Assembly: GCA_020636325.1 (NCBI GenBank)
Contig: JACJYC010000002.1
Span: forward strand, 124,001 to 188,000
DNA length: 64,000 bases
Reading direction: 5' to 3'
DNA from: Lewinellaceae bacterium
GTDB lineage: Bacteria > Bacteroidota > Bacteroidia > Chitinophagales > Saprospiraceae
The first letter of the stretch is position 1. Each line of letters opens with the position of its first letter. The notes under the pieces were generated by a model. That model was not told the DNA's origin. It made no database searches and saw only the letters and a list, made by a program, of their open reading frames with translations. Below are positions 25,231 to 33,432 of the stretch, one piece after another. A program made the position numbers and the translations under genes.

Positions 25231-26542
25231 CCTCCCCCCGTTTCAACCAGACATAAAACGGGATGCCCGCCATCAGCAGGATGAAGCCCCAGTAGACGAT
25301 CTCCTCGCCGGAGCCGGCGACCGCCCAAAGGGAATAGCCGAACGCGATAAGGCCGATTACCGTATTGATCACGAGCGACCTCTTCGGCAACTTTTTATCC
25401 CTGAAAGAGAACAGAGAGAAGGCGGCTGCAGAGAACAGGTAAGGCACCAAAACCGTCAGGGTGGACAACAGGATGATGAATTTGAAGGCGGCAGCGAGCC
25501 CTTTGGTGAAGTTCATGACCATCAGTACGGACACCAGGATGCTGGATATGACGATGCCGATACCAGGCATGCCGCGCCGGTTCTCCTTTTTGAAAATACC
25601 GGGAAACAGGCGGTCTTTGGCTGCGGCCATGGGAATCTGACCCTGGATCAGGATCCAGCCGTTGAGGGCGCCGAAGGTGGAAATGATCACGCCGGCCGCA
25701 ATCAATTGCCGGGCGCCGTTGCCCCAGATCTTCGCTGCGGCATCGGCAAAAGGCGCATTGGAGGTCTGGAGTTCCTGCGGCGGGATGATGCCCATCACCG
25801 CTACCGTGCCCAGGATATAGACCAGGATGGTGATGGCAGTGCCCCACATCGTCGCTTTCGGAATGGTCTTTTCCGGCTCGGCCACGTCGCCGGCGGGGAT
25901 GGTGGCGCATTCCAGCCCCAGGAAGGCAAAAAGCGTCAGGGTGGCCGTTGCGGTGACGGCTGAAAACCCGCTTTCTCCGCTCAGATTGAACGGAACGAAA
26001 TTGGCGGGATCCAGGTAAAAGAGGCCTCCGACGGCAATGATGATGAGCGGGGTTATTTTAAGGATCGTTGTGATCAACTGCATCCTGCCCGCCTCGCGGA
26101 CGCCCCGGGTATTGACCCAGGTGAGCAGCCAGATGACCCCAAGCCCGACCAATACCGAGATCAGGTGATCAGTTGCCAGCACCGGCACAAAAACGCTCAG
26201 GTAACTCACCAGCGCCACCGCGATGCCCGCGTTGGTGCACCAGATGGAGATCCAGTATCCCCAGGCGACCAGAAATGCGGCAAATTCGCCGAATCCGGCA
26301 CGGGTATACACATAAGGTCCGCCGCTGATATCCGGGATCAGCTTGCTCAGCTTGCTGAATACCAGCGCCAGGAAAAAGGCGCCCGCGGCGGAGAAAATCC
26401 AGCCCAGAATGCTGATGCCGCCGTATGCCGCCAGGGAAGAAGGCAGGAAAAAGACGCCGGAACCGATCATATTGCCGACCACCAGGGCCATAGCCATCCA
26501 CAAACCGAGTTTCTTCTGGCCCGCCGTGTCCGAGTTTTCCAT
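25211..26542 (-). CDS. APC-family amino acid permease (AdiC/arginine-agmatine antiporter-like)
   Basis: A 443-residue protein with about twelve membrane helices. The first helix carries the family hallmark GNMIGSGVFFLP, followed by SGGPYVYTRAGFG, and FAFLGLECATIPAGDV in helix 6, which together fit the basic amino acid/polyamine antiporter branch containing AdiC. It probably exchanges or imports arginine-related amino acids. The dimethylargininase-like gene is downstream on the same strand (223 bp away, with repeats between). The C-terminal codons EVEEVRK are contributed by the octamer array. The ATG at 26542 (MENSDTAGQKKLGLW) is the natural start. Confidence 0.88.
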   Translation of the reverse strand: MENSDTAGQKKLGLWMAMALVVGNMIGSGVFFLPSSLAAYGGISILGWIFSAAGAFFLALVFSKLSKLIPDISGGPYVYTRAGFGEFAAFLVAWGYWISIWCTNAGIAVALVSYLSVFVPVLATDHLISVLVGLGVIWLLTWVNTRGVREAGRMQLITTILKITPLIIIAVGGLFYLDPANFVPFNLSGESGFSAVTATATLTLFAFLGLECATIPAGDVAEPEKTIPKATMWGTAITILVYILGTVAVMGIIPPQELQTSNAPFADAAAKIWGNGARQLIAAGVIISTFGALNGWILIQGQIPMAAAKDRLFPGIFKKENRRGMPGIGIVISSILVSVLMVMNFTKGLAAAFKFIILLSTLTVLVPYLFSAAAFSLFSFRDKKLPKRSLVINTVIGLIAFGYSLWAVAGSGEEIVYWGFILLMAGIPFYVWLKRGEVEEVRK

Positions 26543-26660
26543 ACTGTAAGGTTTTGACGCGAAAGGTAGGGAATTCCGCCGGAAGTCCCGCATGTAAGCC
26601 GATGGGCCGGCGCAGTCAGCAGCATCAGAATAAAAAGTAAAAAATCTGCGGATGAATTTT

Positions 26661-26668
26661 TATTTTTG
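26661..26668 (+). promoter_or_regulatory. Candidate -7 box (TATTTTTG)
   Basis: TATTTTTG fits TAnnTTTG 39 nt before the ATG at 26707. No TTG is present at the -33 position. Confidence 0.4.
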
Positions 26669-26706
26669 GGAATTGCGGCTGAAAAAACAGCCGATTGCTG
26701 CCCGCC

Positions 26707-27210
26707 ATGTCCGTTGAATTATTCGAAGTCCGACCCAGGTTCAGGAAGCTGGTCCCCCATTCTATGGAAGAGTTGACCGGCAATGTCAAAACCTCGCTTG
26801 AGGCATCCGCCCAGGAAATAACGGGGTCTGTCGGCCCTTCTTACCTGGTGTTGAAGGTAAAGTCGGATGAAAGGCATTTCTGGACGCCCCAACTCAATGT
26901 GAGCCTGGAGGACGATCCGAACGGCACCATCGTCAACGGCATGTACGGCCCGCGTCCGGATATCTGGATGCTGTTCGTCTTCCTGTATTTCCTCTGCGGG
27001 TTCATTACCCTCGTTGTGCTCATCATCGGACTTTCCCAATACCAGCTCGGGCTTTCGGCCTATATCCTTTGGGCCATACCGTTCACACTGGGCGGCATTT
27101 TTGTGCTTTGGTTCAGCAGCCGGACGGGGCAACGCCTGGGGAAGGATCAGCTGCAGAAGATACATGGGTTTGTCCAGCAGCACTTGCTGGTCAATGGGAC
27201 GGATGTTTGA
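26707..27210 (+). CDS. Hypothetical membrane protein
   Basis: A 167-residue protein: a soluble N-terminal domain of about 85 residues, then two membrane helices (WMLFVFLYFLCGFITLVVLI and AYILWAIPFTLGGIFVLWFS) and a short basic tail. It resembles uncharacterised Bacteroidota membrane proteins of similar length; no catalytic motif is visible. It stands alone, with divergent and convergent neighbours. An ATG 12 nt upstream is also possible. Confidence 0.65.
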   Translation: MSVELFEVRPRFRKLVPHSMEELTGNVKTSLEASAQEITGSVGPSYLVLKVKSDERHFWTPQLNVSLEDDPNGTIVNGMYGPRPDIWMLFVFLYFLCGFITLVVLIIGLSQYQLGLSAYILWAIPFTLGGIFVLWFSSRTGQRLGKDQLQKIHGFVQQHLLVNGTDV

Positions 27211-27247
27211 GGCTGCCTTCACTGGGCTGTAACGGAGTTTGATCCGG

Positions 27248-27511
27248 TCATTCTTGCCGCCCGAACCAACGCCTGATCTGCCCGGATGCCATTTTCAGGT
27301 TTTCCTGCGTCCGGATTCCCGATAATATTTTATCGAAGCCCCAATGTTGGGGGTCAAAGCTATCAAAAAGGTCGGCGTATTTGGCCTCAATCTTGCAATT
27401 AAAGAGATCGGGGTGGAACCGGCGAACGGCTTCAAAGTAGTAATAGATCCGTTTTAAGGCTTCCAAATTTTCAATATAGTCAACGTAATCCCTGGATCTA
27501 ACGGTCTCCAT
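27248..27511 (-). CDS. Hypothetical protein downstream of DUF3883 gene (start unclear)
   Basis: From the only start codon, an ATG at 27511, the product is 87 residues (ALKRIYYYFEAVRRFHPDLF..., ending GQIRRWFGRQE). The frame stays open upstream to 27613 with protein-like content (DVANYFVTFCGAEVNRFF) but without ATG, GTG or TTG, and it overlaps the end of the DUF3883 gene. Loss of one T from the T5 run near 27600 would fuse it to that protein as a C-terminal extension of about 120 residues. I recognise no domain. A+T content is high, as in the DUF3883 gene. Confidence 0.5.
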   Translation of the reverse strand: METVRSRDYVDYIENLEALKRIYYYFEAVRRFHPDLFNCKIEAKYADLFDSFDPQHWGFDKILSGIRTQENLKMASGQIRRWFGRQE

Positions 27512-27593
27512 GAGAGAATTGTAATCTATCTTCTCATCTACGAAAAACCGGTTTACTTCTGCACCGCAAAAAGTGACAAAATAATTTGCAACA

Positions 27594-28430
27594 TCAGAAA
27601 AATCCTTTAAACGTCATGGGAACAGAAGTACAAATCGTATCAAGCCCTCCGTTCTTGACAAACATTCTGGCATTTTTTTCAAAGTCGAACAGGCGGTACA
27701 AGTGATAATCTTTGGGGTTGTCCCGAGAAAATAACAACTCATTGCGTGAGAAGAAAAACGGGGTTTCTTTTCCCAGCTTGGTTGTTTTAACTTCTATGTA
27801 TTTATCCGTTCCGTTTATATTTCTTGACAGAATATCGAAGCCTGCACCATCTCCTTCCTCTTTCGAAATCCATCTTACCTGATCGGCCAGGCTTTGTTTT
27901 CCGGAAGTGTTGAGTTGCCATCTCTCATATTCCAGAACAAATTCTTCTCCGAGCAGTCCCAAGCTTCTATTTCGTTGTTCTTTCTCCAGATAATTTGTTT
28001 TGATGGGGTTTCTAGTATATGCTGCGACCGGTTCTTCAACAAGTTGTGTATTGGAAGGAGGTTCAACCAGTAGCTTATGAAAGGCTTTTCTGATAGCGGG
28101 GTGAACAAAATCACCTTCAGCGAATTGTTTGAATTGTTCTTCTATGTGTTGATGTTCGATGAGGTAGTCTATTACCTTATCATCTAATATACTCTGATAG
28201 TTAAAACGTGGCAAATACCCCTTAATGTAAGGTTGCCCCAGATTGATCAAAACAGCACTGATATTTTGATGTTTGAACTCAATAGAGCCCTCTGAACGAT
28301 TATTAAGTAAAGGCAGAAGTTTTTTTCTGTGTTCAGATTTTTTGTAATTCTGACCAGATAATTCTTTTGAAAGCATACTGAAGTATTCAGCCACAATCAA
28401 TTCGACTTCTATGTCAGACCATGCATCCAT
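27594..28430 (-). CDS. DUF3883 domain protein (nuclease-fold, defence-associated type)
   Basis: A 278-residue protein. The C-terminal half (about residues 155-278) is a DUF3883 domain (LGLLGEEFVLEYERW, GAGFDILSRN, KYIEVKTTKLG, ELLFSRDNPKDYHLYRLFDF), which has the PD-(D/E)xK-like acidic GFDI and EVK positions. The N-terminal half is helical and starts with WSDIEVELIVAEYFSML, seen in other DUF3883 proteins. DUF3883 modules often occur in restriction-like and other defence loci. The gene is much richer in A+T than its neighbours (one 60-nt line counts 33% G+C), suggesting recent transfer. Function is not established. Confidence 0.75.
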   Translation of the reverse strand: MDAWSDIEVELIVAEYFSMLSKELSGQNYKKSEHRKKLLPLLNNRSEGSIEFKHQNISAVLINLGQPYIKGYLPRFNYQSILDDKVIDYLIEHQHIEEQFKQFAEGDFVHPAIRKAFHKLLVEPPSNTQLVEEPVAAYTRNPIKTNYLEKEQRNRSLGLLGEEFVLEYERWQLNTSGKQSLADQVRWISKEEGDGAGFDILSRNINGTDKYIEVKTTKLGKETPFFFSRNELLFSRDNPKDYHLYRLFDFEKNARMFVKNGGLDTICTSVPMTFKGFF

Positions 28431-28511
28431 TTAATTTATTCTATTCACTAATTCTTCTGCTCTCCATTCAAAAACCTACCCCTAATTATCTTCCAATCCC
28501 GTCCTTTTTCT

Positions 28512-28925
28512 CTACAAAAAATACTGCACCGCCAGTTCATACCCGCGCAACCCCAGCCCGGCGATCACCCCCTCGCATTTGGCCGACAACATGGAATGAT
28601 GGCGGTAGGCTTCCCTGGCGTAGACATTGGAGATGTGCACTTCGATCACCGGCGATTCGATGGCTGAAATGGCGTCGGAAATGGCGATGGAGGTATGGGT
28701 ATAGGCGCCGGCGTTCAGGATGATGCCGTCGTAGGAAAAGCCGGTCTCGTGGAGTTTGTCGATGATGGCGCCTTCGTGGTTGCTTTGGAAATAGTGCAGC
28801 GTAACGTTGGGAAACAGCACCCTCAGGTGGTCAAAGAAGACCTCGAAGTTCTCCACTCCGTAAATTTCAGGTTCACGGATGCCCAGCAGGTTGAGGTTCG
28901 GTCCGTTGATGATGATGATCTTCAT
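28512..28925 (-). CDS. aroQ: Type II 3-dehydroquinate dehydratase
   Basis: A 137-residue protein of the dodecameric type II class, which dehydrates 3-dehydroquinate to 3-dehydroshikimate in the shikimate pathway. The signature NGPNLNLLGIREPEIYG contains the catalytic tyrosine, SNHEGAIID and NAGAYTHTSIAISDAI carry the substrate-binding Asn and catalytic residues, and EVHISNVYAREAYRHHS completes the active site. It begins 1 nt after the recQ stop and is therefore probably translated from the recQ transcript. Confidence 0.96.
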   Translation of the reverse strand: MKIIIINGPNLNLLGIREPEIYGVENFEVFFDHLRVLFPNVTLHYFQSNHEGAIIDKLHETGFSYDGIILNAGAYTHTSIAISDAISAIESPVIEVHISNVYAREAYRHHSMLSAKCEGVIAGLGLRGYELAVQYFL

Positions 28926-28926
28926 A

Positions 28927-31128
28927 TCAGTTGGCCATATCGGAAAGGAATTTGATCCGGATCAGCTGGATCTCTTCGAGGGTAATGTCGTCTTCCTTGA
29001 GGCTCCGGTAAGCGTCATCGATGGAATCCGTCTTGGCCTCCATGAAATAATCCATGATATCTTCGCGGGAATATTCATCCACCTTGTCATCGATATAGTA
29101 GTCGATATTGACCTTGGTGCCGGAAACCACGATGGCGTCCAGTTCTTCCATCAATTCGTCCATCGACAGGCTGTTGGTCGAGGCGAGGTCTTCGAGCGGC
29201 AATTTCCGGTCGATCCCCTGGATGATATTGACCTTGATCTTGGATTTGTTGGCGACCTGCTTGACCACGAAGTCCGTCGGCCGGTCGATATCGTTTTCTT
29301 CTACGTATTCCTTGATCAGCTTCATGAAGGGTTTGCCGTACCGGGTGGCTTTACCCATGCTGACGCCCTGCACCTTGGTCATATCCTCAAGTGAAATCGG
29401 ATACTGGGTGGCCATATCCTCGAGCGAAGGGTCCTGGAAGATCACGTACGGCGGCACATTCAGCCGTTTGGCCTCGCGCCTTCGGAGGTCTTTGAGCAGG
29501 CTCATCAGCGCTTCATCCAGCACAGCGGTCTTGCCGACCGGTTCGCCGTCGTCCAGCGACGATTTATCCTCGTAGTTCCGGTCAATCGGTATTTTGAAGG
29601 AATAGGGGGCTTCCAGAAATTCGCGGCCTTTGTCCGTGATTTTCAACAGGCCGTAAGATTCAATGTCCTTAACGAGCAGGTCATTGAGCAGTGCCTGGCG
29701 GAAAACCGAACTCCAGAAGGTCTCATCCTTTCCCTGGCCGGCGCCGAAGAGGGGTTTCTGGTTGAATTTGAAATCCTTGATCTCCTTGGTTTCCTTGCCC
29801 GTTACAAAATCGAGCAGGGTCTTGATGCCATAGTTCTCATCCAGTTCCAGCACGGTACTGAGCGCAGTTTCCATTTCCTTTTTCACCTCTACGCGCTCTT
29901 TGGGGTACCGGCAGTTGTCGCACATGTTGTTGCACTTCGAATCGTCGTATTCCTCCCCGAAATAGTGCAACAGGAACCGGCGGCGGCAGGCGGTGGTTTC
30001 GGCATAGGCCATGACCTCCTGCATGAGCTGTGCGCCCATTTCGCGTTCGGCGACGGGTTTGTCGCGCAGGAATTTTTCCAGTTTCAGGATATCGGCGTAG
30101 GAATAGAAGGCAATGCAGCGGCCGGCGAGCCCGTCGCGACCGGCCCGGCCCGTTTCCTGGTAATAATTCTCGATGCTTTTCGGGATATCGTAGTGGATAA
30201 CGAACCGGACGTCCGGTTTGTCGATCCCCATACCGAACGCGATGGTGGCCACAATGACGTCGATCTCCTCCATCAGGAAATCGTCCTGGGTGGATGTGCG
30301 CGTTTTGGCGTCCAGGCCGGCGTGGTAGGGCGCCGCTTTGATATCGTTGACCACCAGCATCTGGGCAATTTCCTCGGCAGCTTTCCGCGACTGGACGTAG
30401 ATAATACCCGATTGACCCGGCATTTCCTTGATCAGTTGGATGATCTGGCGGATCGTCTGGTCCTTTTTGCCTTTCGGCCGGACCTCGTAGTAGAGATTCT
30501 CGCGGTTGAAGGACGATACGAAGGTATTGTACTCCACCATGTTGAGGTTCTTGATGATATCCGACTGCACCTTGGGGGTGGCGGTAGCCGTGAGTGCGAC
30601 TACGGGGATCTCCGTCCCGATGGCGTCGAGCATGGCCCGTATGCGGCGGTATTCCGGCCGGAAGTCATGGCCCCATTCCGAGATGCAGTGCGCTTCGTCA
30701 ACGGCGACGAAGGAGACGCCGACCTGCTGGAAAAATTCGATGTTCTCGTCCTTGGTCAGCGTTTCAGGCGCGATGAAGAGCAATTTGGTCTTCCCGCTGG
30801 TGATGTCCTGTTTGACCAGCTTCATTTGAGCTTTGGTCAGCGAGGAGTTCAGGAAATGGGCTACCTCATCGTTCTGGCTGTAACCCCTGATGGAGTCCAC
30901 CTGGTTCTTCATCAGGGCAATGAGCGGAGAGATGATGATGGCCGTTCCATCCAGCATGAGGGCAGGCAATTGATAACAGAGAGATTTTCCACCGCCAGTC
31001 GGCATTATAACGAAGGTATCTTCACCGTTTAAAACACTCTGGATGATGGCCTCCTGATTTCCTTTGAAATTATCGAAACCAAAATACTGCTGCAGGGCGC
31101 TGAACAAGGAATCTGTGGAAGCAGTCAT
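28927..31128 (-). CDS. recQ: ATP-dependent DNA helicase RecQ
   Basis: A 733-residue 3'-5' DNA helicase. Order: helicase core with Walker A (MPTGGGKS, Lys48) and the DEAH box (VAVDEAHCISEWGHDFRPEY), helicase C domain (GMGIDKPDVRFVIHYDIPKS, QETGRAGRDG), zinc-binding RQC domain with four cysteines (CRRRFLLHYFGEE then CNNMCDNC), winged helix, HRDC domain (LRRREAKRLNVPPYVIFQDP), and an additional C-terminal helix-turn-helix region typical of Bacteroidota RecQ. It acts in recombination and replication fork repair. Upstream gene of a recQ-aroQ pair. Confidence 0.96.
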   Translation of the reverse strand: MTASTDSLFSALQQYFGFDNFKGNQEAIIQSVLNGEDTFVIMPTGGGKSLCYQLPALMLDGTAIIISPLIALMKNQVDSIRGYSQNDEVAHFLNSSLTKAQMKLVKQDITSGKTKLLFIAPETLTKDENIEFFQQVGVSFVAVDEAHCISEWGHDFRPEYRRIRAMLDAIGTEIPVVALTATATPKVQSDIIKNLNMVEYNTFVSSFNRENLYYEVRPKGKKDQTIRQIIQLIKEMPGQSGIIYVQSRKAAEEIAQMLVVNDIKAAPYHAGLDAKTRTSTQDDFLMEEIDVIVATIAFGMGIDKPDVRFVIHYDIPKSIENYYQETGRAGRDGLAGRCIAFYSYADILKLEKFLRDKPVAEREMGAQLMQEVMAYAETTACRRRFLLHYFGEEYDDSKCNNMCDNCRYPKERVEVKKEMETALSTVLELDENYGIKTLLDFVTGKETKEIKDFKFNQKPLFGAGQGKDETFWSSVFRQALLNDLLVKDIESYGLLKITDKGREFLEAPYSFKIPIDRNYEDKSSLDDGEPVGKTAVLDEALMSLLKDLRRREAKRLNVPPYVIFQDPSLEDMATQYPISLEDMTKVQGVSMGKATRYGKPFMKLIKEYVEENDIDRPTDFVVKQVANKSKIKVNIIQGIDRKLPLEDLASTNSLSMDELMEELDAIVVSGTKVNIDYYIDDKVDEYSREDIMDYFMEAKTDSIDDAYRSLKEDDITLEEIQLIRIKFLSDMAN

Positions 31129-31363
31129 AATTCAATACACTTTTAGTCTGTTTTTACTCTAATTTTGCACGCTAACCGGGGTCTTTTCGATCAGGTTTGT
31201 CATTTGGTTCATGCTGTGTTGAATCGGTAAAGGGCAACGGATGGTTGAATATGCAGGCGTATAAATTTAGGCATTATTTGCAATTTAATGCGCTTTGTCA
31301 GACAAATTTTACAAAATTCAAACGAGCTTACTTTTTAAAAAAGCCGTCAAAAATAGATAATTA

Positions 31364-32335
31364 GTGTCAGAAAAGGAAACTTTGATCTTAAAAACTGCGC
31401 AAAAGACGATCGCCATCGAAATTGATACGCTGACGGCGTTAAAAGCGGCGCTGGATGCGGATTTTATTAACTGCGTCAAAGCGGTTTACACCGCTCAGGG
31501 ACGGCTCGTGGTGACCGGAATCGGCAAAAGCGCCATTATTGCGCAGAAAATTGTGGCAACCCTCAACTCGACCGGAACCCCGGCCTTGTTCATGCACGCC
31601 GCCGACGCCATCCACGGCGACCTGGGCATGATCCGGAAATACGACCTGGTCATGTGCCTGTCCAAAAGCGGGGAAACTTCCGAGATCAAAGTCCTGGTCC
31701 CCCTGGTGAAAAACCTCGGCAACCCGATCATCGCCATGGTCAGCAATCCGGACTCCTTTCTGGCGCGCGAGGCCAGTTATGTGCTGCTCACGCCCGTTTC
31801 GCAGGAAGCCGACCCCAACAACCTGGCGCCTACAGCCAGTACGACGGCCCAGGCCGCCATGGGCGATGCCCTGGCCACCGCCCTGCTCGCCCTCAGGGGA
31901 TTCACTCCCGGCGATTTCGCCACCTTTCACCCCGGCGGCGCGCTGGGCAAGCAGTTGTACCTCTGCGTTCGGGATCTCTATCCGCACAATGAGAAACCGG
32001 CCGTTCACCGGGAAGCCAGCCTGCAGCATACCATCCTGGAAATGACCTCCAAACGGTTGGGCGCAACCGCAGTACTGGACGACGACGGCCGGGTCTGCGG
32101 CATCATCACCGACGGCGACCTGCGCCGCATGCTGGAGCGATCCGCCCTGACCGACGGCATACGCGCCCGCGACCTCATGAATGCCAGCCCCAAAACCATC
32201 GAAAAGGATGCGCTCGCCGTCAACGCCCTGAAACTGATGCGGCAGTACAGCATTACCCAGCTCATCGTAACCGACCAGGAGCAATACCTGGGAATGGTCC
32301 ATTTGCACAATTTGATCAGGGAGGGGATAATATGA
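31364..32335 (+). CDS. kdsD: Arabinose-5-phosphate isomerase (KdsD/KpsF family)
   Basis: A 323-residue cytoplasmic enzyme that interconverts ribulose-5-phosphate and arabinose-5-phosphate, the first step toward the LPS sugar Kdo. It has an N-terminal SIS sugar isomerase domain (VVTGIGKSAIIAQKIVATLN, HAADAIHGDLGMI, SKSGETSEI) and two C-terminal CBS domains (LGATAVLDDDGRVCGIITDG and SITQLIVTDQEQYLGMVHLH). The frame opens with GTG at 31364. Its stop TGA overlaps the ATG of the following lipoprotein gene (ATGA), indicating translational coupling. Confidence 0.93.
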   Translation: MSEKETLILKTAQKTIAIEIDTLTALKAALDADFINCVKAVYTAQGRLVVTGIGKSAIIAQKIVATLNSTGTPALFMHAADAIHGDLGMIRKYDLVMCLSKSGETSEIKVLVPLVKNLGNPIIAMVSNPDSFLAREASYVLLTPVSQEADPNNLAPTASTTAQAAMGDALATALLALRGFTPGDFATFHPGGALGKQLYLCVRDLYPHNEKPAVHREASLQHTILEMTSKRLGATAVLDDDGRVCGIITDGDLRRMLERSALTDGIRARDLMNASPKTIEKDALAVNALKLMRQYSITQLIVTDQEQYLGMVHLHNLIREGII

Positions 32336-33432
32336 AAGTTGTCAGTTGTCAGTGGGCAGTGGGCAGTGGGCAGTGGGCAGTTGTCAGTTGTCAGTGGGCA
32401 GTGGGCAGTGGGCAGTGGGCAGTTTGGGGCCTGGCGCTGTTGGTGGCCGGTTGTTCCGGTAAGGCGGACCATGCGGTTGAGCCGGCCTTTTACTACTGGA
32501 AGTCCCGTTTTAACATCAATGTGCCGGAACGGGAATACCTGGAAAGGGCAGACATCGACCTCTTATACGTCAAATTTCTGGACATCGACTGGGATGAGAA
32601 TCGGCAGGAGGCCGTCCCGACATCCATGCTTTCAGCTGATACTTCCGCGTTCCTTCCCTACAGGATCATCCCCTGCGTATTCATCACCAACCGGGTTTTT
32701 ATCCGGACCGGAGCCGATCAGATCCCGATTCTGGCGCGAAAGATCGGGTATAAAATCCGGGATATGGCCGGGAAAGCCCGGGTGGAAGAGATCCAGATCG
32801 ACTGCGACTGGACGGAGACCACCCGCGAGGCTTTTTTCCGTTTCCTGGAAGAGATCCGGAAAAATGCAGCGGAAAAAAGCTGGAAGGTATCGGCCACCAT
32901 CCGGCTCCACCAATGGAAGTTTCCGGATCGTACCGGCGTACCGCCTGTCGACAAGGGCGTCCTGATGTTTTACAATACCGGCGATGTGGCCGACTGGCAG
33001 GAACCCAATTCCATTCTGAACCTGGAAACGGCGGGCGATTACCTCGACGGGAGCGGCAAATACCCCCTGCATCTCGACCTGGCGCTGCCGGTTTTCCATT
33101 GGGGGGCGCTCTTCCGCGACGACCGGCTGGTCAAGCTCATCAACAACCTCGACAGCCGGCTCCTCGGCGATACCTCCCGTTTCATAAAAATAGCGGAGGG
33201 CCGTTATGAGGTAATAAAAAGTACGTACCTTGAAGGCTATTATTTGTATAGCGGCGATCGTCTCCGGCTGGAAAACGTGGACTTCCGTCAACTCGAAACC
33301 ATCGTCCGGGAGACCGGCGCAAAGCTGGATCCGGCTGATCGCCGGCTGATATTCTATCACCTGGATTCCGCCAATTTATCCGTATTGCCTTATGAAAGCC
33401 TCAAAGATCTGGTTGATTCGGCTGCTCCGTAG
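32332..33432 (+). CDS. Lipoprotein of unknown function with repeat-encoded signal sequence
   Basis: A 366-residue protein. Codons 3-30 are exactly the twelve heptamers of the array at 32338-32421 and give two copies of a 14-residue unit (VVSCQWAVGSGQWA); then WGLALLVAGC supplies the hydrophobic core and lipobox, so lipidation is expected at Cys41 or so. The mature part (YYWKSRFNINVPEREYLE, LYVKFLDIDWDE, EEIQIDCDWTETTREAFFRF, HLDLALPVFHWGALF) alternates strands and helices as in a TIM-barrel glycosidase-like fold and is reminiscent of DUF3142, but I cannot name a family. The start overlaps the kdsD stop; the end overlaps the next gene by 41 nt. No other start upstream of the lipobox is available. 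Confidence 0.75.
   Translation: MKVVSCQWAVGSGQWAVVSCQWAVGSGQWAVWGLALLVAGCSGKADHAVEPAFYYWKSRFNINVPEREYLERADIDLLYVKFLDIDWDENRQEAVPTSMLSADTSAFLPYRIIPCVFITNRVFIRTGADQIPILARKIGYKIRDMAGKARVEEIQIDCDWTETTREAFFRFLEEIRKNAAEKSWKVSATIRLHQWKFPDRTGVPPVDKGVLMFYNTGDVADWQEPNSILNLETAGDYLDGSGKYPLHLDLALPVFHWGALFRDDRLVKLINNLDSRLLGDTSRFIKIAEGRYEVIKSTYLEGYYLYSGDRLRLENVDFRQLETIVRETGAKLDPADRRLIFYHLDSANLSVLPYESLKDLVDSAAP
32338..32421 (+). repeat. Heptamer array (GTTGTCA/GTGGGCA), 12 perfect units, translated
   Basis: Two GTTGTCA plus four GTGGGCA, repeated exactly twice (84 bp, 28 codons), beginning at the third codon of the lipoprotein gene. The same units in the same orientation occur at 20683-20745, where they are intergenic. 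Confidence 0.97.

Noticed and set aside
27590..27610. prfB-like programmed +1 frameshift at the DUF3883 stop
   Set aside because: The codon before the stop (TTC) would re-pair poorly after a +1 slip and no upstream Shine-Dalgarno-like stimulator is seen; an indel in the T5 run is the simpler explanation.
29965..31032. 355-codon frame opposite recQ
   Set aside because: It is antisense to the helicase core motifs and has no recognisable domain.
27248..31128. A large defence island including RecQ
   Set aside because: RecQ and AroQ have normal base composition and a housekeeping layout; only the two A+T-rich genes look acquired.
31294..31306. TTTGTC-A-GACAAA inverted repeat upstream of kdsD as an operator
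   Set aside because: It is short, has no linked regulator gene, and could be chance in an A+T-rich spacer.
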